From NCBI GenBank assembly GCA_003644405.1, contig QNCE01000003.1, positions 1-42,766 of the forward strand: a stretch of 42,766 bases of DNA, written 5' to 3'. The position numbers were made by a program, and so were the translations under genes. Position 1 is the stretch's first letter. Every line of letters begins with the position of its first letter. Source of the stretch: Candidatus Omnitrophota bacterium (GTDB taxonomy: Bacteria > Omnitrophota > Gorgyraeia > Duberdicusellales > 4484-171). Shown here in pieces: positions 7,182-15,951 of the stretch. The notes below the pieces were generated by a model. That model was not told where the DNA came from and searched no databases. It was given only the letters and a program-made list of their open reading frames with translations.

Positions 7182-8519
7182 TTAAGTTAACTCCAATCTT
7201 TCCCTTAAGTATTCATAAACTCTATCTATCTCTACTCTTTGCTGAACCATACTATCTCTATCTCTTACGGTAACTTTTCTATCACTTAAACTCTCTACAT
7301 CCACAGTAACACAGAAAGGAGTTCCTATTTCATCTTGCCGGCGATATAGCTTACCAATAGCTGCTGTATCATCATAGACAGCAGCCATCTTATCTTTTAT
7401 ATCATAAAAAATTTTCTTAGCAAGTTCTACTAACTGAGGTTTGTTCTTAAGAAGAGGGAAAATTGCTACCTTATAAGGAGCCAAACGAGGATGAATTTTT
7501 AAAACCACTCGCACTCTTCCTTTTACTATTTCTTCAGTATAGGCATCACAAATTACTGCAAAGAAAGTCCTATCTACTCCTGCTGAAGGCTCAATTACAT
7601 AAGGAATAAATTTTTTACCTGTTTGATCATCGTAGTAATAGAAATCTTTTTTACTTACTTGAGAATGCCGGGTTAAATCATAGTCTCCTCTATCAGCTAT
7701 TCCCTCAAGCTCTGACCAACCAAAGGGAAAATTATACTCTACATCAGTGCAGGCACGGACATAATGAGCAAGTTCATCTTTTGAATGCTGACGTAACCGT
7801 AAATTTTCTTTCTTTATTCCTACCTTATCGATGTAAAAGTTATATCTGCCCTCTACCCACCAATGGTAAAATTTTTCTGCTTCTTCAGGTTTAGTAAAAT
7901 ACTCAATTTCCATTTGCTCAAACTCTTTCATTCGAAAAATAAAATTCCCTCCAGTAACTTCATTCCGAAAAGCTTTCCCAATTTGAGCAATACCGAAAGG
8001 AAGTTTCTTATGAGTAGTATTTATAACATTTATAAAGTTAGTAAAAATACCTTGAGCAGTTTCTGGGCGAAGATAAGCAATCTGTGGTTGATCCTCAGTG
8101 GCACTTATATTTGTCTTTAGCATTAAATTAAACTTTCTAGGCCTGTATTTAGAGGTATCAATACAAAAACCACAATTAGAACAACGGTAAGTGACTTTGT
8201 CTATCTTTTCCAGCTTATCTAAACGTTCTCTCTTTTTGCACTGAGGACAATCAAGAAGGAAATCAACAAATCCTTCAAGATGCCCACTGGCTACAAATAC
8301 ATCCTGATGCATTATGATTGCGCTATCTAAACCTACAATATCCTCTCTTTTCTCTACGTACTCATTCCACCAAATATCTTTTATCCTCTTTTTTACTATT
8401 GCTCCCAAAGGCCCATAATCCCAAATGCTAGAGAGCCCTCCATAGATTTCTGAACCTCCAAAGATAAATCCTCGACGTCGACAAAGAGATACAATTTTAG
8501 ACAATTTCTCTTCAGGCAT
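7182..8519 (-). CDS. glyS: Glycyl-tRNA synthetase, alpha2 (eukaryote/archaea-like) type
   Basis: 445 aa class II synthetase charging tRNA-Gly. This is the single-chain dimeric type, not the alpha2beta2 glyQ/glyS type. The N-terminus (KIVSLCRRRGFIFGGSEIYGG) matches the family; a zinc knuckle CPQC...CSNC lies at about residues 80-106; motif 2 is FRNEVTGGNFIFRMKEFEQ and motif 3 contains AGVDRTFFA; an anticodon-binding domain closes the protein. There is no Shine-Dalgarno before the ATG, but a promoter-like sequence ends 8 bp upstream, suggesting a leaderless start. It follows panB by 38 bp, the largest gap in the long gene train. Confidence 0.97.
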   Translation of the reverse strand: MPEEKLSKIVSLCRRRGFIFGGSEIYGGLSSIWDYGPLGAIVKKRIKDIWWNEYVEKREDIVGLDSAIIMHQDVFVASGHLEGFVDFLLDCPQCKKRERLDKLEKIDKVTYRCSNCGFCIDTSKYRPRKFNLMLKTNISATEDQPQIAYLRPETAQGIFTNFINVINTTHKKLPFGIAQIGKAFRNEVTGGNFIFRMKEFEQMEIEYFTKPEEAEKFYHWWVEGRYNFYIDKVGIKKENLRLRQHSKDELAHYVRACTDVEYNFPFGWSELEGIADRGDYDLTRHSQVSKKDFYYYDDQTGKKFIPYVIEPSAGVDRTFFAVICDAYTEEIVKGRVRVVLKIHPRLAPYKVAIFPLLKNKPQLVELAKKIFYDIKDKMAAVYDDTAAIGKLYRRQDEIGTPFCVTVDVESLSDRKVTVRDRDSMVQQRVEIDRVYEYLRERLELT

Positions 8520-8527
8520 AGATTTTT

Positions 8528-8555
8528 ATTATATCTAAAAAAAAATAAATTGCAA
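8528..8555 (-). promoter_or_regulatory. Possible internal promoter giving a leaderless glyS mRNA
   Basis: On the minus strand a perfect TATAAT (8533-8528) is preceded after 16 bp by TTGCAA (8555-8550), four of six matches to the -35 consensus. Only 8 nt separate the -10 from the glyS ATG, so the start site would fall at or within 1-2 nt of the start codon. AT richness makes chance matches more likely. Confidence 0.45.
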
Positions 8556-8557
8556 TT

Positions 8558-9433
8558 TTATCTTCTCTTAGCCAAGTAATCCTTTAGCTTCCTAAATTCT
8601 TCTTCACTCATTGAGAAACTTTCCTCAGCTAGAGGAAAGTTCCTGCCTTTAACATCACAGATAAAATCTTTCAATGCTTTAACTATTAAGGGGTATAAAT
8701 CGCAGTAAACTCTTACAAATTTTGCTTTCATCTTCTTATACAATCCTAACAAATCATAGAGGACAAGAACCTGTCCATCACAGTGAGGACCCGCCCCTAT
8801 ACCAATGGTGGGAATCTTAAGTGATTGAGTAATTAACTCTGCTAACTGCAGGGGCAGGCACTCTAAAACTAAGCTAAATACCCCTATCCTTTGAAGCTCT
8901 CTTGCTTGTTTCAGCAAACTCAAAGCTCGATGGAATTTTTTTCCCTGTACCCGAAACCCTCCTAATTTCTGTACTGTTTGAGGAGTAAGACCAATATGCC
9001 CCATAACAGGAATTCGATTAGCTATAAGTTGGCTAGTTACTTGGAGGCAGTTAGAGAACCACTCTATCTTCACCGCCTCTGCTCCTGCTTCGTAAATAAA
9101 CTTTTTAGCATAGTAAACTGCTTTCTTAGGAGCTTTCTGATAACATACATAAGGCATATCTGCTACTACCAAGCTATGTTGGACAGCTTTCTTTACTGCT
9201 TTGGTATGCTCAAACATTTCACGAAAACTTACTTCTTTGGTAAACTCTTTTCCCAAAACTACGTTGGCAAGAGAGTCTCCTACTAAAATTATATCTAGTC
9301 CCACCTGGTCTAAAATAGAAGCAAAAGAGTAATCGTAGCAAGTAACCATAACGATTTTTTCCTTGCCTTTCTTTTTAAGCAGCTTATCTATCTTTTCCGA
9401 ATTAGAAAATGTGGAGATGCTCTCCTTTTTCAT
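8558..9433 (-). CDS. panB: 3-methyl-2-oxobutanoate hydroxymethyltransferase
   Basis: 291 aa. It transfers a hydroxymethyl group from 5,10-methylene-THF to 2-oxoisovalerate, giving ketopantoate, the first committed step of pantothenate and CoA synthesis. Expected metal- and substrate-binding segments are present: VGDSLANVVLG (Asp near 52), VVADMPY (second Asp), VKIE (Lys) and VLECLP (Glu), then GIGAGPHCDGQVLV. The annotated ATG overlaps the apbE coding end by 32 bp and has a poor ribosome-binding site; a later start near residue 29 would cut close to the catalytic core, so I keep the longer form. panC and panD are not in the window. It uses the folate pool served by the folD/metF block. Confidence 0.95.
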   Translation of the reverse strand: MKKESISTFSNSEKIDKLLKKKGKEKIVMVTCYDYSFASILDQVGLDIILVGDSLANVVLGKEFTKEVSFREMFEHTKAVKKAVQHSLVVADMPYVCYQKAPKKAVYYAKKFIYEAGAEAVKIEWFSNCLQVTSQLIANRIPVMGHIGLTPQTVQKLGGFRVQGKKFHRALSLLKQARELQRIGVFSLVLECLPLQLAELITQSLKIPTIGIGAGPHCDGQVLVLYDLLGLYKKMKAKFVRVYCDLYPLIVKALKDFICDVKGRNFPLAEESFSMSEEEFRKLKDYLAKRR

Positions 9434-10358
9434 CTTTAGTAATTACAAAAATTTTTAATGTAGATAGGTTTTTAGAAAGAAACTCTTTTAACTTATCTAT
9501 CCCCATAATAAAAAATGCTGTGGCTAAACTATCGGCTGTAGTAGCATTCTTTGCTACCACACTCACACTTAAAATATTACCTCTTTGAGGAAAACCAGAA
9601 AAAGGGTTAATAAGATGGGAGTAAGTCTGACCTTTGTAAGTGAAAAACTGCTCGTAGTTACCTGAGGTAGCTATCGCTTGGTTATAAAGTTTGAGAGAGT
9701 AAACCAACTCACCTTTTCTTAGAGGATCACCTATCCCTACCTGCCAAAACCCTCCCTCTTTCTTACCCAAACAATAAATATCTCCTCCTGCATTAATTAA
9801 AGCACTATCTATATTGGCATCTTTTAACTTTTTCACTGCTTTATCTATCATATACCCTTTAGCAATTCCTCCTAAATCAATAATTAATCCTTTCTTTTTG
9901 ATAGTTATTGTGCCTTTTTCCTTATCTAAAAGGATATACTCCATACCTCCTATTTTCTTTATCTCCTCTATCACTTGAGAAGAAGGAAAAAACTCTTTTT
10001 TCTTATTATTTATTAAATCCTTCCAAAACTTATAAAGCGCGCCTCTGCTCACATCAAAATAGCCGCCAGTTAACTGATAAACCTGACTAGCCAAATTTAT
10101 AACTTCTATGAGTTCCTTTGACACTTTGACAGGTTTATTATAACTTCTGTTTAAAGAAGATAGTTCAGAATAAGGGGCATAAAGGTTAAAAATCTTATCT
10201 AATCTCTTAAATTCCCTATAAACTATTTTAGCCGCATCAGGGTATGGAGAAATTACCTCTAAAAATGTAGAACTAATAACAAACTTGTCTTTATAGAGGG
10301 GGGGCTGAGCACAATCTAATAAAAGAAGCAGGAGAAAAATAAAAAGTATTTTCTTCAT
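9402..10358 (-). CDS. apbE: FAD:protein FMN transferase (ApbE), lipoprotein
   Basis: 318 aa. ApbE covalently attaches FMN to a Thr/Ser of extracytoplasmic flavoproteins such as RnfG/D or NqrB/C. The N-terminus is a lipoprotein signal with lipobox LLDC (Cys at about 16), so the enzyme should be anchored outside the cytoplasmic membrane. Family motifs are visible: LGGIAKGYMIDKA, NAGGDIYCLG, IATSGNYEQFF, SHLINPFSG (the HIxDPxTG equivalent) and TTADSLATAFFIMG near the C-terminus, which includes a metal-binding Asp. It ends inside the panB start region (32-bp overlap) and lies 9 bp downstream of polX. Its target proteins are not in the window; its presence implies a flavinylated membrane or periplasmic redox protein elsewhere. 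Confidence 0.94.
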   Translation of the reverse strand: MKKILFIFLLLLLLDCAQPPLYKDKFVISSTFLEVISPYPDAAKIVYREFKRLDKIFNLYAPYSELSSLNRSYNKPVKVSKELIEVINLASQVYQLTGGYFDVSRGALYKFWKDLINNKKKEFFPSSQVIEEIKKIGGMEYILLDKEKGTITIKKKGLIIDLGGIAKGYMIDKAVKKLKDANIDSALINAGGDIYCLGKKEGGFWQVGIGDPLRKGELVYSLKLYNQAIATSGNYEQFFTYKGQTYSHLINPFSGFPQRGNILSVSVVAKNATTADSLATAFFIMGIDKLKEFLSKNLSTLKIFVITKDEKGEHLHIF

Positions 10359-10367
10359 AGAAGTATT

Positions 10368-12092
10368 CTATTTTTTTAACCACTTCAGAAGCTTATCCAA
10401 AGACCAACAATTCAAAACATCTTCTTTCTCCAACCATCCTCTTCTTGCTACACTTACTCCCAAATCCATATTAAGCATCTGATCAAGAATATGGGCATCG
10501 GTTCCTAAAGCAATTTTTACTTTTTTTGCTCGTGCGCGCATACAGTTTATATCATTTAAATCCAACCTCTGCGGAAAACAGTTAAGTTCTAAGGCAACTT
10601 GATAATCACTAGCCACTTTGAGGATTTCATCAAAATCAATTTCGTAAGAATCTCTTACTCCGAAAAGTCTCCCTGTGGGATGAGCAATAACATGCACGTA
10701 CTTATTTTTACAAGCACTTACTATTCTCTTAGTGAGTTGGTGTTGGGGCTGTTTAAATCCTGAATGAATAGCAGCAATAACTAAATCGAACTCCTTTAAA
10801 ACACTATCAGGATAATCAAGGCTTCCGTCGTTTAAAATATCCACTTCTGTACCGCATAAAACCTTTACTTTTTTAAGTTGGCGATTAATCTTTCTTACTT
10901 CTTCAATCTTAGCATAAACGTCTTTTACAGAAACCCCTCCTGCCACTTTAAGTCCTTGAGAGTGATCACAAATTCCTACATATTGGTAACCCATCCTCTC
11001 TGCATAAAGAGCTATATCCTTTATAGTAGATGTTCCATCACTATACTTAGAGTGAACATGTAAATCACCTTTAATATCCTTCCTATCTATAATTTTAGGT
11101 AGTTTATTCTTTAAGGCTAACTCTACTTCTCCTCTATCCTCTCTTAACTCGGGAGCAACAAAAGGCATCTTAAAAAGTTCAAAGATTTCCTCCTCAGTTC
11201 TACCTGCTACCTTTTTTTCTTTACCCTTAGTTAAAGCAAATACCCCATACTCATTTATCTTGTAGCCATCTTTACTTGCCAGTTGTCTTAACTTTATATT
11301 AAATGCTTTAGAACCGGTAAAGTACATAAGAGCTGAACCAAAGCTTTCTTTCTCTACTACTCTTAAATCAACTTGAATTTCATTCTCACCTGCTCTCACT
11401 GAAGACTTGGTCTCTCCTTTAGCAAGAACTTCTCTAACATAACTTAAATTCACAAACTTATCCATAACTTCAGAAGGATTTTTAGAAACTATAAGGATAT
11501 CTATATCTCTTATCGTTTCTTTTCTCCTCCTTACAGAACCAGCTACTTCAATTTTTTCTACTTCCTTCATTTGCCTTAAAGGTTCTAAAAAACCTTCTGC
11601 TATTTTTAAAGCAAGATAAAGGGGTGTTCTTTCTCTTCCCTTCTTTAGGAGACTAATGCCTTTTAAAATATTCTCCTCAGTCTTTTCTCTTATACCATCT
11701 AACTTCCTTAACTTACCACTTTTAGCAGCCTCTTCTAACTTTCCTATAGAATCTATCTTAAGTTTTTCATAAATAAGCTTTACTGTCTTAGGACCTAAAC
11801 CAGGTATTTCCATCATCTCTAATAAACCCTTAGGCACCTCCTTTTTTAACTTCTCATACTGAGTTAACGTCCCTGTCTTGATTATCTCCTTTATCTTATT
11901 AGCTAAATCTTGACCTATACCGGGAAGAGAGGTAAGTTTATTCTCTTTAGCAAAGACTTCTACATCTTGAGTAAGGCTTTCTATATTCTGACTCGCTTTC
12001 TCGTAAGCTCTAATTCGAAAAGGATTTTCTCCTTTGAGCTCTAAGAGCTTAGCAATCTCTCTAAAAATATCAGCTACAAGCTTATTTTTCAT
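10368..12092 (-). CDS. polX: DNA polymerase/3'-5' exonuclease PolX
   Basis: 574 aa, full length for bacterial PolX, a repair polymerase with a second nuclease site. The N-terminus has helix-hairpin-helix motifs (LPGIGQDLANKI, IPGLGPKTVKLI); the nucleotidyltransferase palm carries GSVRRRKETIRDIDILI, with the metal-binding DxD in RDIDIL; the C-terminal PHP domain begins at about residue 339 with DLHVHSKYSDG and continues with ICDHSQG, the metal-dependent exonuclease site. The start ATG overlaps the queF stop as ATGA. It probably acts in base excision or gap repair. Confidence 0.97.
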   Translation of the reverse strand: MKNKLVADIFREIAKLLELKGENPFRIRAYEKASQNIESLTQDVEVFAKENKLTSLPGIGQDLANKIKEIIKTGTLTQYEKLKKEVPKGLLEMMEIPGLGPKTVKLIYEKLKIDSIGKLEEAAKSGKLRKLDGIREKTEENILKGISLLKKGRERTPLYLALKIAEGFLEPLRQMKEVEKIEVAGSVRRRKETIRDIDILIVSKNPSEVMDKFVNLSYVREVLAKGETKSSVRAGENEIQVDLRVVEKESFGSALMYFTGSKAFNIKLRQLASKDGYKINEYGVFALTKGKEKKVAGRTEEEIFELFKMPFVAPELREDRGEVELALKNKLPKIIDRKDIKGDLHVHSKYSDGTSTIKDIALYAERMGYQYVGICDHSQGLKVAGGVSVKDVYAKIEEVRKINRQLKKVKVLCGTEVDILNDGSLDYPDSVLKEFDLVIAAIHSGFKQPQHQLTKRIVSACKNKYVHVIAHPTGRLFGVRDSYEIDFDEILKVASDYQVALELNCFPQRLDLNDINCMRARAKKVKIALGTDAHILDQMLNMDLGVSVARRGWLEKEDVLNCWSLDKLLKWLKK

Positions 12093-12535
12093 CCTTTAAT
12101 AAACTTAAGGTTTAAAGGATATGAAGTAGACACTTTGTTCTTAATTCCTCCTCGTGCGGTAAACTCTCCTATAACCAAAATTTCATAGGGCTCTATGGTT
12201 TTTTTTAAATCTATTAAAATTTTATTTACTGCGTGCTCATTATAAATTTTAACGTTGCGGTAAGCGTAGAGATAGTACTTTAGAGACTTAAGCTCTATCA
12301 ACTTCTTTTTAGGAACATACTTTATAGTAAGTCTAGCGAAATCAGGAAGTCCTGAAAAAGGACAAAGACAAGTAAATTCATCAGTAGTAAGTTCTACTAT
12401 AGTTTTACGTTGAGAATAAAGATAATCAATAGTCTTAAGAATTGATGTATCTATATCTTGAGGAAGAAACGTTTGGCCTTGTGTTTTCTTTGCTTTTTTT
12501 TCTATTTCTGATTCCTTCCTATCTGAATAAATCAT
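12089..12535 (-). CDS. queF: NADPH-dependent 7-cyano-7-deazaguanine reductase
   Basis: 148 aa, unimodular QueF type. It reduces preQ0 to preQ1, which Tgt (also in this window) inserts into tRNA on the way to queuosine. The catalytic cysteine sits in LCPFSGLPD, the expected context (FTxLCPxTGQPDF in the family), and the substrate-binding ELKSLKYYLYAYRNVKIYNEHAVN segment follows. Overlaps by 4 bp (ATGA) at both ends, with recO upstream and polX downstream, indicate tight translational coupling. The earlier preQ0 genes (queC, queD, queE) are not in the window. Confidence 0.96.
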   Translation of the reverse strand: MIYSDRKESEIEKKAKKTQGQTFLPQDIDTSILKTIDYLYSQRKTIVELTTDEFTCLCPFSGLPDFARLTIKYVPKKKLIELKSLKYYLYAYRNVKIYNEHAVNKILIDLKKTIEPYEILVIGEFTARGGIKNKVSTSYPLNLKFIKG

Positions 12536-13260
12536 TGTAGATAAAGATTACTAAATAGATTAAAATTTAAATGGTGTGTAAGAAATCCATTTAAAATATT
12601 TAAAATTTCCTCTTCATCGTTAGAACTAGGTTCTATCCTGAGTACCAGGGGAAAATCTGTATTCTGAATATAAGAAATAATAGCAACTACCGAAGAACTG
12701 ATAGGAAAGACATCGGGATAAAAAGCTCGACATGTCTCGCAGAGAAGCCCTCCGCAAGAGATACTAAAAGAAAAGCCCAAAGATAACTTCTTATGACACT
12801 TAATACACTTAGTAAACTCTGGCTTGAATCCACAAAAAGTTAAAAACTTGGTAAAAAAAATACACAACAGTTTCGTAAGTCGATAATGGGTAAGAGATGA
12901 GAGAGAATTTTTAAGAAGGGAAAACACCAAAGGATTTTTGTCCCAAAGAGGAAGAGTTTTGTCAACAATCTCTATAAATTTACAAGCAACAGAGTTCTTC
13001 CCTAAATTCTTTCTTAAAAATGGAAAATCTTTAATTAAATCAGCGAATGATATAAGCCACAGAGTAGACCTTTTAGGGTAAAATACAAACTCGTTGTAAG
13101 TGAAAATATCCATAGAAGAGGAAAATTCTTTTTTAAGAGTGTAGAAGCCTTTTAAAATACCATTAATTTTACCAAACCTTTTAGTGAATACAGTAACAAT
13201 CAAACTTGTTTCTCTAAAATTCATCCTTTTGAGTACAAACCCAAAATCTTTAGCAATCAT
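12532..13260 (-). CDS. recO: DNA repair protein RecO
   Basis: 242 aa. RecO works with RecR to load RecA on SSB-coated single-stranded DNA in the RecFOR pathway. The N-terminal OB-fold starts with DFGFVLKRMNFRETSLIVTVFTKRFGKI; a zinc-finger pattern CIKCHKK...CGGLLCETC lies in the C-terminal half (about residues 157-180). The ATG is 11 bp inside the ybeY end and the stop overlaps the queF start. Position after phoH-pgpH-ybeY is a common bacterial arrangement, which supports the call. Sequence conservation is low, as usual for RecO. Confidence 0.93.
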   Translation of the reverse strand: MIAKDFGFVLKRMNFRETSLIVTVFTKRFGKINGILKGFYTLKKEFSSSMDIFTYNEFVFYPKRSTLWLISFADLIKDFPFLRKNLGKNSVACKFIEIVDKTLPLWDKNPLVFSLLKNSLSSLTHYRLTKLLCIFFTKFLTFCGFKPEFTKCIKCHKKLSLGFSFSISCGGLLCETCRAFYPDVFPISSSVVAIISYIQNTDFPLVLRIEPSSNDEEEILNILNGFLTHHLNFNLFSNLYLQ

Positions 13261-13675
13261 TCTCCAAAAAAAGTAAAACCTCTTTTTCTTTTTTCTGCAT
13301 TTTTCTTTTTTCCGCTAAATTTTTATCTCTATACCCTAAAAGGTGAAGTAATCCATGGATAATACAAAGAAGAAGCTCTCTTCTAAAAGAGGTCCGATAT
13401 AATTTAGCGTTATTAGCCACTTCTTCTGTAGAAATAATCACCTCCCCTAAGAGACCATCTGGGTAGTTATCTGCTAAAGGGAATGCAATGACGTCAGTAG
13501 AGGTATTTTTTTTAAAATACTTTGCGTTTAGCTTCTTTATTAAATCATTACTACAAAAAGTTAAGTTAACTTCTTTTTGAACCCTTAAGAAACGTAAAAT
13601 CTTCTCAACTTTTCTCCTAATCTCTCTTAGATTAACTTTCTTTCTGGTTTGGAGATTTTTTATTCGGACTTTCAT
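13250..13675 (-). CDS. ybeY: Endoribonuclease YbeY (rRNA maturation factor)
   Basis: 141 aa. YbeY is a zinc-dependent endoribonuclease needed for 16S rRNA 3' maturation and ribosome quality control. The characteristic segments are present: STDVIAFPL, GLLGEVIISTEEV and HGLLHLLGYRD. The first two zinc-ligand histidines are at 107 and 111, but the third ligand position (117), normally His in HGxLHLxGYDH, is Asp here; a similar substitution occurs, as I recall, in some other phyla. The start lies 44 bp inside the pgpH end and has only a weak ribosome-binding site, so the true start is uncertain and coupling is likely. Neighbours phoH and pgpH are its classic partners. Confidence 0.93.
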   Translation of the reverse strand: MKVRIKNLQTRKKVNLREIRRKVEKILRFLRVQKEVNLTFCSNDLIKKLNAKYFKKNTSTDVIAFPLADNYPDGLLGEVIISTEEVANNAKLYRTSFRRELLLCIIHGLLHLLGYRDKNLAEKRKMQKKEKEVLLFLENDC

Positions 13676-15017
13676 CCTTAGGGTAATTTATCCGAGTATG
13701 GAATATAGCATTTAAAATACGGATAAAACTCTGAGTTATGCGCTCCAAATCTCTAAGAGTAAGACTACTTTCATCTAACTCTCCTTCCATAAATTTTTTC
13801 CTTATCACCTCTCTTACCATCTCCTCCACTCGAGAAGGTGTAGGTTCCTCTAACGTGCGGGAAAGAGCCTCAACAGTATCTGCTAAAGCTACAATCGCTA
13901 CCTCTTTTGACTGGGGACGTGGCCCAGGATAACGGTATTCTTCTTTGTGTTCTTTGTCAGGCTCCAGTTCCTTGGCTCTTTGATAGAAGTAGTAGACTAA
14001 ACTTCTGCCATGGTGCTGGTGAATGAAATCTATTATCCGAGGATTAAGATGGTATTTTTTTGCTAACTCTACACCTTCTTTTACATGATTTATAATAATT
14101 AACTTACTTATGGAGGGTTTAAGTCTTTTATGAACATCTTGATAGGGAATTTGATTCTCTACGAAGTAGTGCGGTTTGATAACCTTACCTATATCATGAT
14201 AGTATGCTCCTACTCTGGCTAGAAGAGAATTTGCTCCAATCGCTTCAGCAGCTGCTTCCGCTAGATTAGCTACTACCAACGAGTGCTGATAAGTTCCTGG
14301 AGCTTCTAAGATCATTCTCCTCAAGAGAGGATGATTAAAATCAGAAAGCTCTAGTAAGGAGATATTAGTCACTACCTTAAAAATGAATTCAAATATAGGA
14401 AGAATACCAATAACTACAATAGAAGATGCAACTCCATTGATAAGACAAATTCTAAGAAGATCTAAGTTGAGAGAGGAAATACTAAACCCGGTTTGAGAGT
14501 TCTCTACTGTAAAAGCGATGAAGAATTGGATAAAACCAGCAACTACTCCTGCTCTTATAATCTGTAATCTTCTCCTTAACCGGTAGCTTAAAAGAGCCGT
14601 AGATAAAGATGCACAAAATAAAGAAATGCCTACATCGAAACTGCCTCCCTGCATACTTGCAGAAAGATAAGAGATAAATATGGAAAATAAGAGCGCTAAC
14701 TCTAAATTATCAAACAAAAAAGTAACTAACATTATGAAACCAATAGCAGGAATAGCATAGCCTGATTGTCTAAAAGTCACTGTAGTAAAAAAAGCAATTA
14801 TTACTCCAATGCTTGTTAAAAGAAGCAAATCTATATAAGAAGGCAAATCTTCTATCTTTCTAAAAAATTTAGCATAGACAAAAAGAAGTAAAGCAAGGAT
14901 AAGAGGAGAGAAATCTATACTATAGAGATAGAAAACAAAGCCACTTATTAAGAAAAAGCTGGCAGAAAGAGATATAGTTCCTAGATGGAATTTATTCTTT
15001 TTCGTAAAAATCTTCAT
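13632..15017 (-). CDS. 7TM-HD phosphohydrolase, PgpH family (c-di-AMP phosphodiesterase-like), short form
   Basis: 461 aa. The first about 215 residues form six or seven transmembrane helices of the 7TMR-HD type; the rest is a cytoplasmic HD phosphohydrolase domain with metal-binding His245 (APGTYQHSLVV), HD at 274-275 (YYHDIGK), NHV and IHQHHG, and ADTVEAL. In Firmicutes, PgpH degrades cyclic di-AMP. The family usually has a large extracytoplasmic 7TMR-HDED sensor domain before the helices, giving 700 or more residues; it is missing here. The gene sits between phoH (26-bp overlap) and ybeY (44-bp overlap), the standard family neighbourhood. c-di-AMP as substrate is inferred from family. Confidence 0.92.
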   Translation of the reverse strand: MKIFTKKNKFHLGTISLSASFFLISGFVFYLYSIDFSPLILALLLFVYAKFFRKIEDLPSYIDLLLLTSIGVIIAFFTTVTFRQSGYAIPAIGFIMLVTFLFDNLELALLFSIFISYLSASMQGGSFDVGISLFCASLSTALLSYRLRRRLQIIRAGVVAGFIQFFIAFTVENSQTGFSISSLNLDLLRICLINGVASSIVVIGILPIFEFIFKVVTNISLLELSDFNHPLLRRMILEAPGTYQHSLVVANLAEAAAEAIGANSLLARVGAYYHDIGKVIKPHYFVENQIPYQDVHKRLKPSISKLIIINHVKEGVELAKKYHLNPRIIDFIHQHHGRSLVYYFYQRAKELEPDKEHKEEYRYPGPRPQSKEVAIVALADTVEALSRTLEEPTPSRVEEMVREVIRKKFMEGELDESSLTLRDLERITQSFIRILNAIFHTRINYPKDESPNKKSPNQKES

Positions 15018-15936
15018 AAGCTTGAATTATTTTCTGAATTAAAGGATGCCTAACCACATCTTTTTTAGTAAGGTAAACAAATTTTATCCCTTTTATAGGT
15101 TTTAAAATTTTTACTGCTTCCATTAACCCAATAGGTTTTCCTCCTGGTAGGTCACTTTGAGTAATATCTCCTGTGATTACTGTTTTGGAATCAAACCCTA
15201 AACGAGTAAGAAACATCTTAAGCTGCTCAGAAGTACAGTTTTGTGCCTCATCCAGAATGATGAAAGCATTATTTAAAGTCCTTCCCCGCATGTAGGCTAA
15301 AGGAGCAATTTCAATAACTCCTGTCTCTAAATACTCCTCAATGGTATCCGGCTCCATCATATCGTACAAAGCATCGTAAAGAGGTCTTAAGTAAGGACCT
15401 AGCTTCTGGTACATATCACCAGGTAGAAAACCTAAAGATTCTCCCGCTTCAATTGCTGGACGGGTTAAAATTATCCTACTTACCTTTTGGTTGGTAAGGT
15501 AATTTACTGCGTAGGCCATAGCTAGGTAAGTTTTTCCTGTACCCGCAGGCCCAATAACAAAAGTTATATCGTAATCCTTCATTGCTAGGAGATACTTTTT
15601 CTGTCCTTCAGTTTTGGGAAAAACAAATCTTTTCTTAGGGGAAGGAACCTTTATTCTAAATGACTGTAGATAATCATCTAAATCTGTAGCTGAAGAAAAG
15701 TTTAACTCTAACTCCTTTGGAGTAAAAACGATACCTCTCTTAAAAAGCTCATACATCTTACCAAGTAAATTAGCTACTTTTTCTACCTGTTTCTCTCCCC
15801 CCTTTACTGAAATACCTTCACTCCTTAGAATAATCTGAACCTTAAATTTTTTTTCGAGCTCTTTAACGTTTTTATCTCCTACACCAAAGAGTGACTTTAT
15901 AAACTCGTTATCCTTAATCTCTATAAGTTTTTCCAT
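14992..15936 (-). CDS. phoH: PhoH-family ATPase/RNA-binding protein
   Basis: 314 aa. An N-terminal KH-like segment (IKSLFGVGDKNVKELEKKF, residues about 13-31) precedes a P-loop ATPase with Walker A GPAGTGKTYLA (about 129-139), Walker B ILDEAQN, and the family's LTRPAIEAGE and GDITQSDLP motifs. PhoH proteins have been linked to RNA processing and ribosome maturation, and their constant pairing with ybeY supports that. It overlaps pgpH by 26 bp and lies 15 bp downstream of the LysM lipoprotein gene. Family is certain; the precise biochemical role is not. Confidence 0.96.
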   Translation of the reverse strand: MEKLIEIKDNEFIKSLFGVGDKNVKELEKKFKVQIILRSEGISVKGGEKQVEKVANLLGKMYELFKRGIVFTPKELELNFSSATDLDDYLQSFRIKVPSPKKRFVFPKTEGQKKYLLAMKDYDITFVIGPAGTGKTYLAMAYAVNYLTNQKVSRIILTRPAIEAGESLGFLPGDMYQKLGPYLRPLYDALYDMMEPDTIEEYLETGVIEIAPLAYMRGRTLNNAFIILDEAQNCTSEQLKMFLTRLGFDSKTVITGDITQSDLPGGKPIGLMEAVKILKPIKGIKFVYLTKKDVVRHPLIQKIIQAYEDFYEKE

Positions 15937-15951
15937 TCTCTACCTCTGGGA

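Noticed and set aside
8547-8558. Palindrome AAATTGCAATTT followed on the minus strand by a T-run, as a possible panB terminator
   Set aside because: It has no loop and almost no G-C pairs, so it cannot form a stable hairpin; the T-run is part of the AT-rich spacer.
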